Notes: generated by a model from the sequence alone, not told the origin. A DNA stretch of 64,000 nucleotides from an uncultured Collinsella sp. (GCA_900557455.1 USSM01000003.1:1-64000), one strand, 5' to 3'; counted from the first letter of the stretch, positions 32,568 to 42,349 are shown. Made by a program: numbers and translations.

Positions 32568-33166
32568 TAACGCTCATTCCTTTCGCGAATCTTGCGGGCA
32601 CGCTCCCCACGCTGCTTGGCTTTGCGTTTGGCGCGGGCCTCGTCACGAGCGTTGAGTTCGGCGGTCGCATCGACCTCGCGAGCGGCGGGGCTCAAGAACA
32701 TGTAACCGATGAGCGCCAGCACGACGCCGACCGTAATGCCGATATCGGCCACATTAAAAACGGGGAAGTCGATGAACGTGGTGGCGATAAAATCGGTCAC
32801 GAAGCCAAAGACAAGGCGATCGATAGCATTACCAATAGCACCGCCCGCAACCATAGCCATGCCCACAACCTCAAGACGAGCGAGCCGAGGCGCACGGAGC
32901 AAGTACAAGGCAATGGCGACAATGACCGCAAGCGCCAGCACGGCAAACGCTATGCCATGCCCCTCGCCCATGCTAAAGGCGGCTCCGATATTGCGGACAA
33001 ACAGAAAATCGATCACGCCGGGGATAACGGTCACATGCAGAGCATCGCCCACGGCACGAACCGCAAGCTTGGTCAGCTGGTCAACGAGCAACACAACGAG
33101 CACCACGCCACCAGCAACACCCAACCGCCAACGCAAAGGCGGCGTCATATCCGCACCACGACCCAA
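32567..33166 (-). CDS. lspA: Lipoprotein signal peptidase (signal peptidase II)
   Basis: It cleaves the signal peptide of diacylglyceryl-modified prolipoproteins in the membrane. The 199-residue protein has four membrane helices and the catalytic Asp pair in GGAIGNAIDRL and FNVADIGI, with DQLTK and NIGAAFS. The chosen start is a TTG with AGGGGA 5 bases upstream; an ATG six codons later (33148) is possible. The last 35 residues are very basic (RAKRKAKQRGERARKIRERN), an unusual cytoplasmic tail. Confidence 0.92.
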   Translation of the reverse strand: MGRGADMTPPLRWRLGVAGGVVLVVLLVDQLTKLAVRAVGDALHVTVIPGVIDFLFVRNIGAAFSMGEGHGIAFAVLALAVIVAIALYLLRAPRLARLEVVGMAMVAGGAIGNAIDRLVFGFVTDFIATTFIDFPVFNVADIGITVGVVLALIGYMFLSPAAREVDATAELNARDEARAKRKAKQRGERARKIRERNER

Positions 33167-33496
33167 AGAAATCCCCTACCCTCAAAACAATCGAATTCCG
33201 TTTAACGCAATAGATAATCATACATTGACGCAAGCAAGAAGCGACAAATCTCCCAAGAACGGGAACACCGCAGGTAGAGTATAAATGAGCGAGCGGGTCT
33301 CATTTGAGACAAGGTGACGTGAAATGAAAGGGCGCTGACCTTATGGTCGCGCCCTTGAAATTGAACGTCAGATTGTCCAAATGCGGCCCGCGCAGCGTCG
33401 GCGGGTCCGCCGTTCGGAAGAACGGCGGAACCCCCAATTGCCGCTTAGGGGCGTTTGCAGCGTCGGTAGGTTAGGGCGTTCTACGAACGCCGTAAC
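33167..33496. other. Gap between ileS and lspA, with stem-loops
   Basis: These 330 bases hold no gene. They contain four inverted repeats: GTCTCA-TT-TGAGAC (33296-33309), a terminator (33328-33356), an imperfect TCCGCCGTT / AACGGCGGA stem (33408-33431) and a 35-base hairpin that reaches into the ileS stop codon. The AT-rich part near 33190-33235 probably holds the lspA promoter. Confidence 0.7.
33328..33356 (-). terminator. ileS terminator
   Basis: On the minus strand AAGGGCGC and GCGCCCTT close around GACCATAAGGTCA (which pairs further), followed by TCATTT. It lies 140 bases after the ileS stop; the T-run is weak. Confidence 0.6.
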
Positions 33497-33500
33497 CTAC
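33466..33500. repeat. Hairpin containing the ileS stop codon
   Basis: GTAGGTTAGGGCGTTC and GAACGCCGTAACCTAC pair with one mismatch around a 3-base loop. The ileS stop TAG (33497-33499) lies in the right arm. No T-run follows on the minus strand. Confidence 0.7.
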
Positions 33501-36298
33501 AGCGCATCAGCGCAGCGCTTACAGATATGCGCGTGGCCGTTGTACTCGCCGACGGTGGTGCGATAGTTCCAGCAACGGTCGCAGCACTCGCCCTCGGCAG
33601 CCTCAATGGCAACGGAGAGCTCCTCGCCCTGGGTCAGCTCAACATCGGAGACGATGTAGAACTCGGCCAGGTCGACGGCCTTGTCGCCGGTCAGCAGCGC
33701 ATACATCTCGGCGGGAACGACCGCCTTGACGCGGACCTGTTGGCTCTTGGTGAAGGTGCCGGCAGAGCGGGCATCCTCAAGGGCCTTGGTCACGGCGCTA
33801 CGGAGCTCGAGCGAAGCCTCGAGCACGCCCTCGAACTCATTGGCCTCGTCGACCGTGATGGGCGACTTGTACCAATCGAGCAGCGCGGCGTACTTCTGAT
33901 GATCGACGCAGCCGGCGGGCGCATAGGCCATGGCCTCATCGACGGTGTAGGACAGGATCGGCTGCAGATCGCGCATGAGCATCGAGAAGAGCTCGGCGAG
34001 CACGGTCTGGGCGCTGCGGCGCTCGAGCGAGCCGGGCTTTTCGCAGTACAGACGGTCCTTCAGGGCGTCGAGGTACACGTTGGAAAGCTCGGTAACAACA
34101 AAGTCGTAGAGCGCACGGTAGGCGCGCGGGAACTCGTAGCTGGCGTAGGCATCGTCGACCTCGGCCTGGACCTGGGTCAGGCGGGCAACCATGAGCTTGT
34201 CGAGCGGCAGCAGGTCGGCAAAGGCGACGCCGTCGGTCTCGGGCTCAAACTGACCCTCGAGCTCGGAGAGCAGGAAGCGCAGCGTGTTGCGGAAACGACG
34301 GTAGGCATCGGACGTACGGGCAAGAATCTCGTGGTCGATGGACACGTCGGAGCTGGTGTCGACGGAGGCAACCCACAGGCGGATGATGTCGGCACCCATC
34401 TCGTCGCAGACCTTATTGGGGTCGATGACGTTGCCGAGCGACTTGGACATCTTGCGGCCCTGGCCGTCGAGGGTGAAGCCCTGCGAGACGACTGCCTTGT
34501 ACGGAGCGTGGCCGTTGGCACCCACCGAGGTCAGCAGCGAGCTCTGGAACCAACCGCGGTGCTGGTCGGAGCCCTCGAGATACACGTCAGCCGGGTACTC
34601 AAGCTCGGGGCGATACTCGCAGACGGCCTTCCAGGACACGCCGGAGTCCCACCACACGTCGAGAATGTCCTTATCGGCCTTGAGGTGATGGCCGCCGCAC
34701 TTGGGGCAGACGCAAGCCTCGCCCAGGTAGCTCTCGGGAGCGTCGGTGAACCAGGCGTCGGAGCCCTTCTCGTGGAAGAGCTTGATAACGGCGTCGAGCG
34801 TGGCGTCGTTCATGACCTTCTCGCCGCAGTCGGCGCAGGTGTAGCTGGGGATAGGCACGCCCCAGTTGCGCTGACGGCTGATGCACCAGTCGGGACGCTG
34901 CTCGACCATGGCGCCGATGCGGTTTGCCGCGTGGGCCGGATACCACTTGACGTTCTCGCGGACCTCTTTGCCAGCCTGCTCGCGCAAGCCGGTCTTGTCC
35001 ATCGAGACAAACCACTGGTCAGTAGCACGGAAGAGCACCGGGTGCTTGCAGCGCCAGCAGTGCGGATAGCTGTGGGTGATCTTCTTCTCGAGGACCAGGG
35101 TGCCGCGCTCGCGCAGGAACTCGATGATGTGCGGGTTGGCCTCATCGGTATCCATACCGCTGAAGGGACCGCCGGTGCCAAACTCCTCACCGGTGTAGAA
35201 CTTGCCGTCGTCATCGACCGGCATGCAGATGTCGGTGATGCCCTCCTTGAGGCAGGCAAAGTAGTCGTCGACGCCGTGGCCGGGCGAGTTGTGGACGATA
35301 CCGGTACCGTCATCGACACCGACGTAATCGGCCAGCAGCGCCACGCCCTCGACACCGTCGAAGATCGGCTGCTTGTAGTGGATGTGGTGGAAGGTCTCAG
35401 CGGGAACCACATAGGGCTTGCCGGCGACCATAACCGGGGTGTACTCCCAGCCAAACTCCTCGCAGCACTTGGGAGCCAGGTCCTCGAGCATGACCTCGGC
35501 ACGGCCATCGTGCTCAACGGCGACATAGGCGGCGCCGGGCTTAAGGGAAACGGCCTGGTCAGAGGGGATGGTCCACGGCGTGGTCGTCCAGATGATAAAG
35601 TCGACCGGGCCGTCGAAGTTCTCGAGGCCGGCGGGCTTGGAGGTCATCTCAAAGCGCACGAAGATGGAGGGGCTCGTCTCGTCGGAGTACTCAATCTCGG
35701 CCTCGGCCAGCGCGGTGTGGCAGTGCTTGCACCAGTGAACCGGCTTGTGGCCGCGATAGATCATGCCCTTATCGAACATGGCCTTGAAGACCTCGATGTC
35801 GGCGGCATCGTGCTGGTGATAGAGCGTCAGATAGGGGTTATCCCAGTCGCCGAGCACGCCCAGACGACGGAAACCGGCCTTCTGCAGCTCGATGTTCTCG
35901 ACAGCGAACTCGTTGCAGAGCTCACGAATCTTGGCCGTGGGGGTCTGGTTGAACTTCTCGGTGCCGAGCTTCTCCTCGACCTTGTGCTCGATCGGCTGAC
36001 CATGGCAGTCCCAACCGGGGACATAGGGAACCTCATAGCCCTGCATCATCCAATAGCGGTTGATCATGTCCTTGGAGATCTTGTTCATGGCGTGGCCGAT
36101 GTGGATCGGGCCGTTGGCGTACGGAGGACCGTCGTGCAGCACGAACTTCTTGTGACCCTCGTTCTTCTTCAGAACCTGCTCGTAGACCTTGTTGTCCTGC
36201 CAGTCCTTGAGTCGCTTGGGCTCGGACTTGGAAAGACCGGCACGCATGGGAAAACCGGTCTTGGGCAGATTCATCGTCTGCTTGTACTCGTTTGCCAC
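33497..36298 (-). CDS. ileS: Isoleucyl-tRNA synthetase
   Basis: This class I synthetase charges tRNA-Ile. The 933-residue protein has PIHIGHAMNK (HIGH motif), a CP1 editing domain, GRKMSKSLGN (KMSKS motif) and a C-terminal zinc site CDRCWNY..CKRC, which marks the bacterial IleS1 type. The start is a GTG (protein begins MANEYKQT) with AAAGGGG 6 bases upstream; the more distal ATG frame runs through the terminator of the leader and is rejected. Expression is controlled by a T-box leader. Confidence 0.97.
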   Translation of the reverse strand: MANEYKQTMNLPKTGFPMRAGLSKSEPKRLKDWQDNKVYEQVLKKNEGHKKFVLHDGPPYANGPIHIGHAMNKISKDMINRYWMMQGYEVPYVPGWDCHGQPIEHKVEEKLGTEKFNQTPTAKIRELCNEFAVENIELQKAGFRRLGVLGDWDNPYLTLYHQHDAADIEVFKAMFDKGMIYRGHKPVHWCKHCHTALAEAEIEYSDETSPSIFVRFEMTSKPAGLENFDGPVDFIIWTTTPWTIPSDQAVSLKPGAAYVAVEHDGRAEVMLEDLAPKCCEEFGWEYTPVMVAGKPYVVPAETFHHIHYKQPIFDGVEGVALLADYVGVDDGTGIVHNSPGHGVDDYFACLKEGITDICMPVDDDGKFYTGEEFGTGGPFSGMDTDEANPHIIEFLRERGTLVLEKKITHSYPHCWRCKHPVLFRATDQWFVSMDKTGLREQAGKEVRENVKWYPAHAANRIGAMVEQRPDWCISRQRNWGVPIPSYTCADCGEKVMNDATLDAVIKLFHEKGSDAWFTDAPESYLGEACVCPKCGGHHLKADKDILDVWWDSGVSWKAVCEYRPELEYPADVYLEGSDQHRGWFQSSLLTSVGANGHAPYKAVVSQGFTLDGQGRKMSKSLGNVIDPNKVCDEMGADIIRLWVASVDTSSDVSIDHEILARTSDAYRRFRNTLRFLLSELEGQFEPETDGVAFADLLPLDKLMVARLTQVQAEVDDAYASYEFPRAYRALYDFVVTELSNVYLDALKDRLYCEKPGSLERRSAQTVLAELFSMLMRDLQPILSYTVDEAMAYAPAGCVDHQKYAALLDWYKSPITVDEANEFEGVLEASLELRSAVTKALEDARSAGTFTKSQQVRVKAVVPAEMYALLTGDKAVDLAEFYIVSDVELTQGEELSVAIEAAEGECCDRCWNYRTTVGEYNGHAHICKRCADAL

Positions 36299-36341
36299 GG
36301 TACCCCTTTCATGTCGTGGGCGCGCACGCCCTCTGGGCACC

Positions 36342-36652
36342 AAAAAAAGCGCCCGTCCCTGCAAGCTGGGACGAAGCGCCACAAAACGGGCTGTGCGCCC
36401 GCAAAAGCTCTTCGCTTAACCACCCAGCTTAGATGCCCTCGCCCGCTTCTAGCGCGCTCACATCCGTTACTCGGCTGGCCTGTATCGACGACCATCTCGG
36501 CGATATCTACTAAGACGTGCCTGTGCGGCACGTCCGTTGGGACCGCAGCTCCGGGGTGATTTTCATCGGTCGCATGCACGGGTTCTCAGCGCTCCCCGCT
36601 CTCTGTAGCATGCGGACGGCCGACTACTCGTCCCCATCAACGCTTATGCGGA
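36342..36652 (-). promoter_or_regulatory. T-box riboswitch of ileS (specifier ATC)
   Basis: The leader senses uncharged tRNA-Ile and allows read-through into ileS. On the minus strand it shows Stem I with the AGAGAG motif (near 36605), the specifier ATC (36558-36560) for isoleucine within GATGAAAATCACC, the T-box CTGGGTGGTTAAGCG (36413-36428) and a terminator (36342-36380) with a seven-base T-run. AAGCTGGG next to the T-box is complementary over 8 bp to CCCAGCTT in the terminator loop, giving an antiterminator. The bulge TGGT pairs with ACCA, fitting discriminator A of tRNA-Ile. The T-box deviates from the usual GGTGGNACCGCG after TGG. Confidence 0.93.
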
Positions 36653-36784
36653 GTATGCTAGCACGTTCCGCGCCGGCGAAAAACCCTCAACACTGGTTTT
36701 ATACGTTCGAAATTTCTCGCGGCTGTGGACCTTCTCTTGGAGCAAAATACCTGAAAGCACTTTATCGAACGAAAGAAGGTTGCT

Positions 36785-37867
36785 ATGCGTACGATTGGAA
36801 TGAGCGACTACACCGTTGGCGAGGATTGCTTTGATGAGCTGCCCGCCGCACTGACGGAGTACGGAGCGGCCAAGGTCGCGATCATCGGTGGCAAGCGGGC
36901 GCTGGCCGCAGCGCTTCCCGGCATCGAAGCTGCGCTGGCAGGTACCGACGTCGAGATTCTGGAGACGCGCGTCTACGGTACCAACAGTACGCGCGCCAAT
37001 ATCGCCAAGGTCGTAAACTCCCCCGCCTGCCAGGAAGCCGACGTGCTCATCGCCTGCGGCGGCGGCAAGGCGCTCGACACCGTGAAGACCGCAGCCATCG
37101 AGCTCAAGAAGATCGTCTTTACGGTCCCGACGATCTGTTCCAACTGCTCCGCTGCAACCGCCATTGCCGTCGTGTACAACGACGACGGCTCGCTCGAGGG
37201 CTATTCGTACCCCAACCGACCGGCGCACATCTTCATCAACCCCAAGATCATCGCCGAGGCACCGGCAGAATACTTCTGGGCCGGCGTGGGCGATGCCCTG
37301 TCTAAGCAGCCCGAGGTCGAGTACGCCACGAGCGCCGGCAACTTAGAGCACACCGCCGGTCTTGGCCTGGCACTCGCCCACACCTGCTCCGAGCCGCTGT
37401 TTACCTACGGCGTCCAGGGTCTTGAGGATGTGCGCCAGGACCTGTCGAGCGAAGCCGTCAAGCAGATCGCGCTCGATATCGTGGTCAACACGGGCTATGT
37501 CTCGAACCTGACCAATCAAAACGATTACTACTACAACTCGAGCGTGGCGCACGCGTTCTACAACGCCACGTGCAGCATTCCGCGCGAGGGCTCCTACCTG
37601 CACGGCGAGGTCGTAAGCCTGGGCGTACTGGTGCTGTTTGCCTATACGGGCGATACCGAGAACCTTGAGCGCTACGCCGCCTTTAACAAGCAGATGGGCC
37701 TGCCCGTGACGCTTGAGCAGGTCGGGCTTTCCGAGGCCGATATCCCTGCTCTGTGCGAGTACGCACACGCCACCAACGAGTGGAAGCAGGGCAACCCGGA
37801 GCCCTTCACCGACGAGAAGTTCGCCGCTGCCATCAAGGCCGCCGACGCCTACGGCCACACCCTCTAG
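36785..37867 (+). CDS. Iron-containing alcohol dehydrogenase, glycerol dehydrogenase-like
   Basis: An NAD-dependent polyol or alcohol dehydrogenase of the GldA group. The 360-residue protein has the nucleotide motif CGGGKALDTVK (91-101) and metal ligands Asp170 (GVGDALSK), His256 (AHAFYN) and His273 (YLHGEVV), which match the GldA positions almost exactly. GAAGG precedes the ATG. It stands alone, divergent from ileS, so the substrate (glycerol, 1,2-propanediol or another) is not shown by context. Confidence 0.88.
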   Translation: MRTIGMSDYTVGEDCFDELPAALTEYGAAKVAIIGGKRALAAALPGIEAALAGTDVEILETRVYGTNSTRANIAKVVNSPACQEADVLIACGGGKALDTVKTAAIELKKIVFTVPTICSNCSAATAIAVVYNDDGSLEGYSYPNRPAHIFINPKIIAEAPAEYFWAGVGDALSKQPEVEYATSAGNLEHTAGLGLALAHTCSEPLFTYGVQGLEDVRQDLSSEAVKQIALDIVVNTGYVSNLTNQNDYYYNSSVAHAFYNATCSIPREGSYLHGEVVSLGVLVLFAYTGDTENLERYAAFNKQMGLPVTLEQVGLSEADIPALCEYAHATNEWKQGNPEPFTDEKFAAAIKAADAYGHTL

Positions 37868-37876
37868 GCCAAGCCC

Positions 37877-37917
37877 AAAACCACCACAAGGGGACAGCGC
37901 CCTTGTGGTGGTTTTTT
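37877..37917. terminator. Bidirectional terminator with GGGGACAG loop
   Basis: AAAACCACCACAAG and CTTGTGGTGGTTTT form a perfect 14-bp stem around GGGACAGCGCC, with T-runs on both strands. It ends both the dehydrogenase gene and the convergent DUF523 gene, whose stop codon begins at its edge. The arms match the hairpin at 30127-30167. Confidence 0.92.
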
Positions 37918-38371
37918 ATTGCTCCAGTATGCTGGGATCGAATTCACTCGTCGGGATCACACGGTACCCATTGCGCAGGAGAAGGTCGACGAAAACACCG
38001 TTGCCCGCGGTGAGCGTACCGCTAAAGGTGCCGTCGTAGATGCGGCCTGCGCCACACGAGGGACTACGGTCCTGCAGGATGCACGCGGCGATCTCTTCCG
38101 GCCCGCCTGCCTGCTCGCACATATCGAGCGCACGTTGGGCACCCAGGCGAAATTCGCGATCAACCGAGATGCCCTCGCAGGTACGGACCTCGCCGTCCAC
38201 AATCTCGGACGGCATGCGCGGCGTGGGCAGGCCGCCAAAGACCTCAGGGCACACGAGGAGGACCTCGATCCCCGTGCGCTCGCAAGCCTCGACCAACGCG
38301 CGGTGGTAGTTGTCGAGCCCGTTATACTTGCAGCTCTCGCCCATCAAGCAGGCACTCACCACGATCTTCAT
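37916..38371 (-). CDS. DUF523 family protein
   Basis: This 151-residue protein matches DUF523: SACLMGESCKYNG near the N-terminus, VCPEVFGGLPTPR, and DRSPSCGAGRIYDG. The conserved cysteines suggest metal binding or redox chemistry, but no function is established. GGGAGGGA lies 7 bases before the start at 38371. It lies between a dehydrogenase and ftsH with no clear pathway link. Confidence 0.85.
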   Translation of the reverse strand: MKIVVSACLMGESCKYNGLDNYHRALVEACERTGIEVLLVCPEVFGGLPTPRMPSEIVDGEVRTCEGISVDREFRLGAQRALDMCEQAGGPEEIAACILQDRSPSCGAGRIYDGTFSGTLTAGNGVFVDLLLRNGYRVIPTSEFDPSILEQ

Positions 38372-38446
38372 ACATATCCCTCCCACGCAAATCGCCCCAT
38401 TTGAGATAGACACTCAAACGGGGCGATTGACACTACGCAACGAGCC

Positions 38447-40336
38447 TTACTGTTGCTTAGGCATCAGCGGATTCTCGCGCGTGAGGAGATTCATGAACTC
38501 CTCGCCCGTAATCGTCTCCTTCTTGTACAGATAACGAGCCAGCTCGTGGAGCTTAAACTTGTTCTCCTTCAGGATCTGCAGGGCGCGGTCGTGCGCGTCC
38601 TCGATCAGCTTGGCGACAATCGCGTCCACGCGCTCGGCCGTACCGGGAGCGCAGGTGAGCGACGTGTCCTGGTTGAGGTACGCATTCTGGACAGTACCAA
38701 GCGCCATCATGCCAAACTCATCGGACATACCAAAGCGCGTCACCATGTTGCGGGCGAGCTTGGTGGCCTGCTCAATATCGTTGGCGGCACCGGTCGTCAT
38801 CTCCCCAAAGATGAGCTCCTCGGCAGCGCGACCACCGCAATAGACAGCGAGCTTGTCCAGCACCTCCTGGCGCGTCGTCAGGAAGCGCTCGTCCTCCTCG
38901 ACCTGCATGGTGTAGCCCAGAGCGCCGCTCGTGCGCGGCACGATGGTGATCTTGGTAACCGGCGCAGAGCCCTTCTGGCGGGCGGCAACGATGGCATGGC
39001 CGATCTCGTGGTAGGACACGACCTGCTTCTCGTGGTCGGACAGCACCGTGGACTTACGCTGCTGACCAGCAATGACGACCTCCACCGACTCCTCAAAATC
39101 GTCCTGCGTGGCGCGCTTACGACCCTCGCGGACGGCACGCAGGGCGCCCTCGTTGATGATGTTAGCGAGGTCAGCACCCGAGGCACCGGGCGTGGCGCGG
39201 GCAATAGCGGTCAGGTCGATCGGCGGCTGCGTCTTCACCCTCTTGGCATGCAGCTCGAGGATGTTCTTGCGGCCAGTCAGGTCGGGCAGCTCAACGGGAA
39301 TGCGGCGGTCAAAACGACCGGGGCGCAGCAGGGCGGGATCGAGGCTGTCGGGACGGTTGGTCGCAGCGAGGACGACGATGCCCTTGTGGTTATCGAAGCC
39401 GTCCATCTCGGTCAGCAGCTGGTTGAGCGTCTGCTCGCGCTCGTCGTTGCCACTAAAGCCGCCGCCATCGCGCTTCTTGCCGATGGTATCGATCTCATCG
39501 ATAAAGACGATACACGGGGCCTTTTCCTTGGCCTGCTTAAACAGGTCACGAACCTTGGCGGCACCGCGGCCGACGAACATCTCGACGAACTCAGAACCCG
39601 AAATGCTAAAGAACGGCACGCCCGCCTCGCCGGCAACAGCCTTGGCAAGCAGGGTCTTACCGGTACCCGGAGGACCGACAAGGAGAGCACCGCGCGGAAG
39701 CTTGGCGCCGATCTCCTCGTAGCGCCGCGGATTCTCCAGAAAGTCGACGACCTCCTTGAGGGACTCCTTGGCCTCTTCCTGGCCGGCGACGTCGTTAAAG
39801 GTCACGCCAACATCCTTGGAGGCAATCACGCGAGCGCCGGACTTGCCCAGTCCGCCGCCGCCAAAGCCGCCGCCAAAGTTCATCGACGGGCCGTCATCAC
39901 CCATGGCCTTCTTCATACGGCGGTTGAGCCACCAACCGATAAGGAAGAAAATCGCCATGGGAAGGATGAGTGTAAGAAGGTAGTAGGTCATCAGACCCGA
40001 GTTTTTATCGGGAACGACCGACTCCAGGGACGCACCGGATTCAAGCACGCGATCGGTAAAACCCGCATCATTCGGCACGCCGGTCGTCTTGTAGGCGATA
40101 TTCTCGTCCTCGCCCTTCTTGGTGTAATAAATCGTGTAATCATCCGTGTTGTACTCGACCTTGTCGACGCTTTTCTTATCGAGCGCTTTGACAAACGTCG
40201 AATAATCGGTCTTCGTAATCTGCTGCGTGTGACCGATGTTGGGGAACAGAACGGTCGAGAGCACGAGGTAGACGACGAAGGCGATGAGCACGTAGAGGAT
40301 CATATTCCGTCTACGTTTGTTGTCATCCATCTCCAT
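38447..40336 (-). CDS. ftsH: ATP-dependent zinc metalloprotease FtsH
   Basis: FtsH degrades misfolded membrane proteins and some regulators. The 629-residue protein has two membrane helices (about 11-31 and 116-136), an extracytoplasmic loop, the AAA domain with Walker A GPPGTGKT (221-228), FIDEID and the RPGRFDRR second region of homology, then the zinc site HEIGH (443-447). The start at 40336 is chosen because GGAG lies 9 bases upstream; an ATG five codons earlier lacks a ribosome site. Divergent from the cobalamin adenosyltransferase gene. Confidence 0.95.
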   Translation of the reverse strand: MEMDDNKRRRNMILYVLIAFVVYLVLSTVLFPNIGHTQQITKTDYSTFVKALDKKSVDKVEYNTDDYTIYYTKKGEDENIAYKTTGVPNDAGFTDRVLESGASLESVVPDKNSGLMTYYLLTLILPMAIFFLIGWWLNRRMKKAMGDDGPSMNFGGGFGGGGLGKSGARVIASKDVGVTFNDVAGQEEAKESLKEVVDFLENPRRYEEIGAKLPRGALLVGPPGTGKTLLAKAVAGEAGVPFFSISGSEFVEMFVGRGAAKVRDLFKQAKEKAPCIVFIDEIDTIGKKRDGGGFSGNDEREQTLNQLLTEMDGFDNHKGIVVLAATNRPDSLDPALLRPGRFDRRIPVELPDLTGRKNILELHAKRVKTQPPIDLTAIARATPGASGADLANIINEGALRAVREGRKRATQDDFEESVEVVIAGQQRKSTVLSDHEKQVVSYHEIGHAIVAARQKGSAPVTKITIVPRTSGALGYTMQVEEDERFLTTRQEVLDKLAVYCGGRAAEELIFGEMTTGAANDIEQATKLARNMVTRFGMSDEFGMMALGTVQNAYLNQDTSLTCAPGTAERVDAIVAKLIEDAHDRALQILKENKFKLHELARYLYKKETITGEEFMNLLTRENPLMPKQQ

Positions 40337-40428
40337 CTGCTTGAACTCCATCTACTGGGGTTGATAATGCTATCTAGAATACCCAACCCGGACGGCGATA
40401 AACCGACGCCGGGCACGAAAGGACAGAG

Positions 40429-40914
40429 ATGGCATCACTGGAAGTCGGCAAGGTTCAAATCTATACGGGCGACGGCAAGGGCAAGACGACGGCTGCGCTG
40501 GGGCTCGCGCTGCGCGCCACGGGCTATGGACTTAACGTGCTCATGCTGCAGTTTGCCAAGAAGCTACACTGCGCCGAACACGATGCCGCACCGCGCCTGG
40601 GACTGCGCATTGTACAGGCCGATCGCGACACACCCGAGGCTTGCGCCGAGCAGATCATGGAGCTCGCACGCGAGCAGATATCAAAGGTCGACGTTCTGAT
40701 TTTGGACGAACTCGGCGAGGCCATGCGCCGCGGCTTCGTGACGCGCGAGGATGTCGAAACGTTGATCGCTATAAAGCCAGCCACCACGGAACTCGTGCTC
40801 ACCGGCCGAGGCCTGCTGCCACTGGCCGATCTTGCCGACCTGGTCACCGAAATGCGCCCCGTCAAACACTACTTCGACGAAGGCCTCCTAGCCCGTCAAG
40901 GCATCGAATACTAA
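40429..40914 (+). CDS. cobO: Cob(I)yrinic acid a,c-diamide adenosyltransferase (CobO/BtuR)
   Basis: It transfers the adenosyl group from ATP to cobalt of corrinoids, making coenzyme B12 forms. The 161-residue protein has the P-loop TGDGKGKTTAALGLALR (13-29), VDVLILDELGEAM, and the C-terminal TEMRPVKHYFDEGLLARQGIEY region read in parts as VKHYFDEG and GIEY. It stands alone, without other cobalamin genes, so it more likely salvages corrinoids than serves de novo synthesis. Its stop codon lies in an inverted repeat. Confidence 0.92.
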   Translation: MASLEVGKVQIYTGDGKGKTTAALGLALRATGYGLNVLMLQFAKKLHCAEHDAAPRLGLRIVQADRDTPEACAEQIMELAREQISKVDVLILDELGEAMRRGFVTREDVETLIAIKPATTELVLTGRGLLPLADLADLVTEMRPVKHYFDEGLLARQGIEY

Positions 40915-41001
40915 ATGACCCGAAAGGGACGGAGGAAAACGGATCGTTTCGCCTTATCGCCGGGCCAATGATCCGTTTTCCTCCGTCCCCTACGGGTCAT
41001 T
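40914..41001. repeat. Inverted repeat with GGGACGGAGG core between convergent genes
   Basis: The arms 40914-40945 and 40970-41001 (32 bp each) pair with only about two mismatches, reading AATGACCCG..GGGACGGAGGAAAACGG. The 24-base centre has a short inner stem. The outer ends overlap the TAA stop codons of both convergent genes, cobO and the MATE gene. It fills the whole gap and may end both transcripts, though no T-run is present. Confidence 0.85.
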
Positions 41002-42349
41002 AGGCAGTGGCGCGGCCGAGCCAGTTGCCGCTGTGGTGGTAGATGGTGAACATCGTGGCCGTGATGAGCCAGGTTACGGGGTAAACCAGCAGCAGGTGCT
41101 CAAGCGACGGATCGAACGGCATAATCGCAAACACCCAAATCACCCTGAGCACGACGGTGCCAAAAATCGTGAGCATCATGGGCTGCAAGCTCACGCCGGC
41201 ACCACGAATGGAGCCCGACGCATTCTCGATAATCGAGAAAATCGCGTAGAACGGTGCGATAAAGTGAAGAATCGTCGTGGTGTACGCCGAAATCGAAGCA
41301 TCATCGACAAACAGACGCGACAACGGACCCGAAAACACCAGCAGCACGGCAGACAGGCCACCAATGAGCATAAACGACAGCACGAGCGACGTATGGTAGC
41401 CCTTGCGCATGCGCTCGTAGTTGCGCGCGCCAAAGTTCTGTGCCGAGAACGTGGTGATCGACACGCCAAGCGCCTCGGTAACCATCCAGACAATGCCATC
41501 CAGGCGGCCCGAAAGACCCCAAGCCGTGGTGACATCGGCACCAAACGAGTTGACCGACACCTGAATCAAAACGTTGGAAATCGAATACGCAGCAGACTGA
41601 AAGCCAAGCGGCAGACCACACGAGATCATGCTCTTACAAATGCCAGGATCAATGCCGAGTTTGGACAGTGAAAGCCGCCACGCACCCGGTGCGCGCATCA
41701 TACGAATCACGATCATCGTGGCATTGGAGCAAATGGTCAGCGCCACCGCGATGCCGCAGCCCAGAGCCTCCATATGAAGCACGGCAACGAAGATGACATC
41801 CAGCACCGCATTAACAAGGCAGCCGGAAGCGATGATCACAGCGGGCCCGCGCGTGTCGCCCACGGCGCGCAGCAGTGCCGTTCCCATATTGAGCAGCAGC
41901 GCCGCAACCATGGCGGCAAAATAGCAACGAGCATAGGCCGCGCCCTCGGCCAATAGTTCATGCGGCGTGTTCATAAGCACCAGCATGGGCTCAACGAACA
42001 CTATGCCAAGAATCGAGAAAACGATACCGCCCACCAGCGCGAGGGTCATGGCCGTATGGACCGAACGACTCAGCCGGTCATCATCGTGCTGGCCAAAATA
42101 CTGACCAGTAATGACTGCGCAGCCGGCGCCGACGCCAACGCAAAAGCCAATGCAGAGCTCGGTGAGCACCATCGTGGCTTGAATGCCACCCAGTGCGAGC
42201 TTGCCGCCAAACTGACCGACGATATAGGTACCGATAAGCGTGTATGCCTGCTGAAAAAACGAACTAAAGAAGATGGGAACGCACAGCGACAGCAGCTGCT
42301 GCCAAATGACGCCCTGCGTTACATCGATAGACGTAGATTTCTTAGCCAC
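41000..42349 (-). CDS. MATE family efflux transporter
   Basis: A 449-residue membrane antiporter with about twelve hydrophobic segments in two matching halves, typical of the multidrug and toxin extrusion family (SLCVPIFFSSFFQQAYTLIG at the first helix, QYFGQHDDDRLSRSVHTAM after helix 2). Members export drugs or metabolites using Na+ or H+. The start is a GTG with GGGGAGGG just upstream. Substrate unknown. Confidence 0.9.
   Translation of the reverse strand: MAKKSTSIDVTQGVIWQQLLSLCVPIFFSSFFQQAYTLIGTYIVGQFGGKLALGGIQATMVLTELCIGFCVGVGAGCAVITGQYFGQHDDDRLSRSVHTAMTLALVGGIVFSILGIVFVEPMLVLMNTPHELLAEGAAYARCYFAAMVAALLLNMGTALLRAVGDTRGPAVIIASGCLVNAVLDVIFVAVLHMEALGCGIAVALTICSNATMIVIRMMRAPGAWRLSLSKLGIDPGICKSMISCGLPLGFQSAAYSISNVLIQVSVNSFGADVTTAWGLSGRLDGIVWMVTEALGVSITTFSAQNFGARNYERMRKGYHTSLVLSFMLIGGLSAVLLVFSGPLSRLFVDDASISAYTTTILHFIAPFYAIFSIIENASGSIRGAGVSLQPMMLTIFGTVVLRVIWVFAIMPFDPSLEHLLLVYPVTWLITATMFTIYHHSGNWLGRATA

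Noticed and set aside
33527..36559. A 1010-codon open frame on the plus strand opposite ileS
   Set aside because: It is a by-product of GC-rich codon use in ileS. Its translation is rich in Gly, Leu, Val and Asp repeats with no domain, and it runs through the T-box leader. Similar plus-strand frames at 3992-5776, 6812-8758, 21663-23267 and 38453-40699 are rejected for the same reason.
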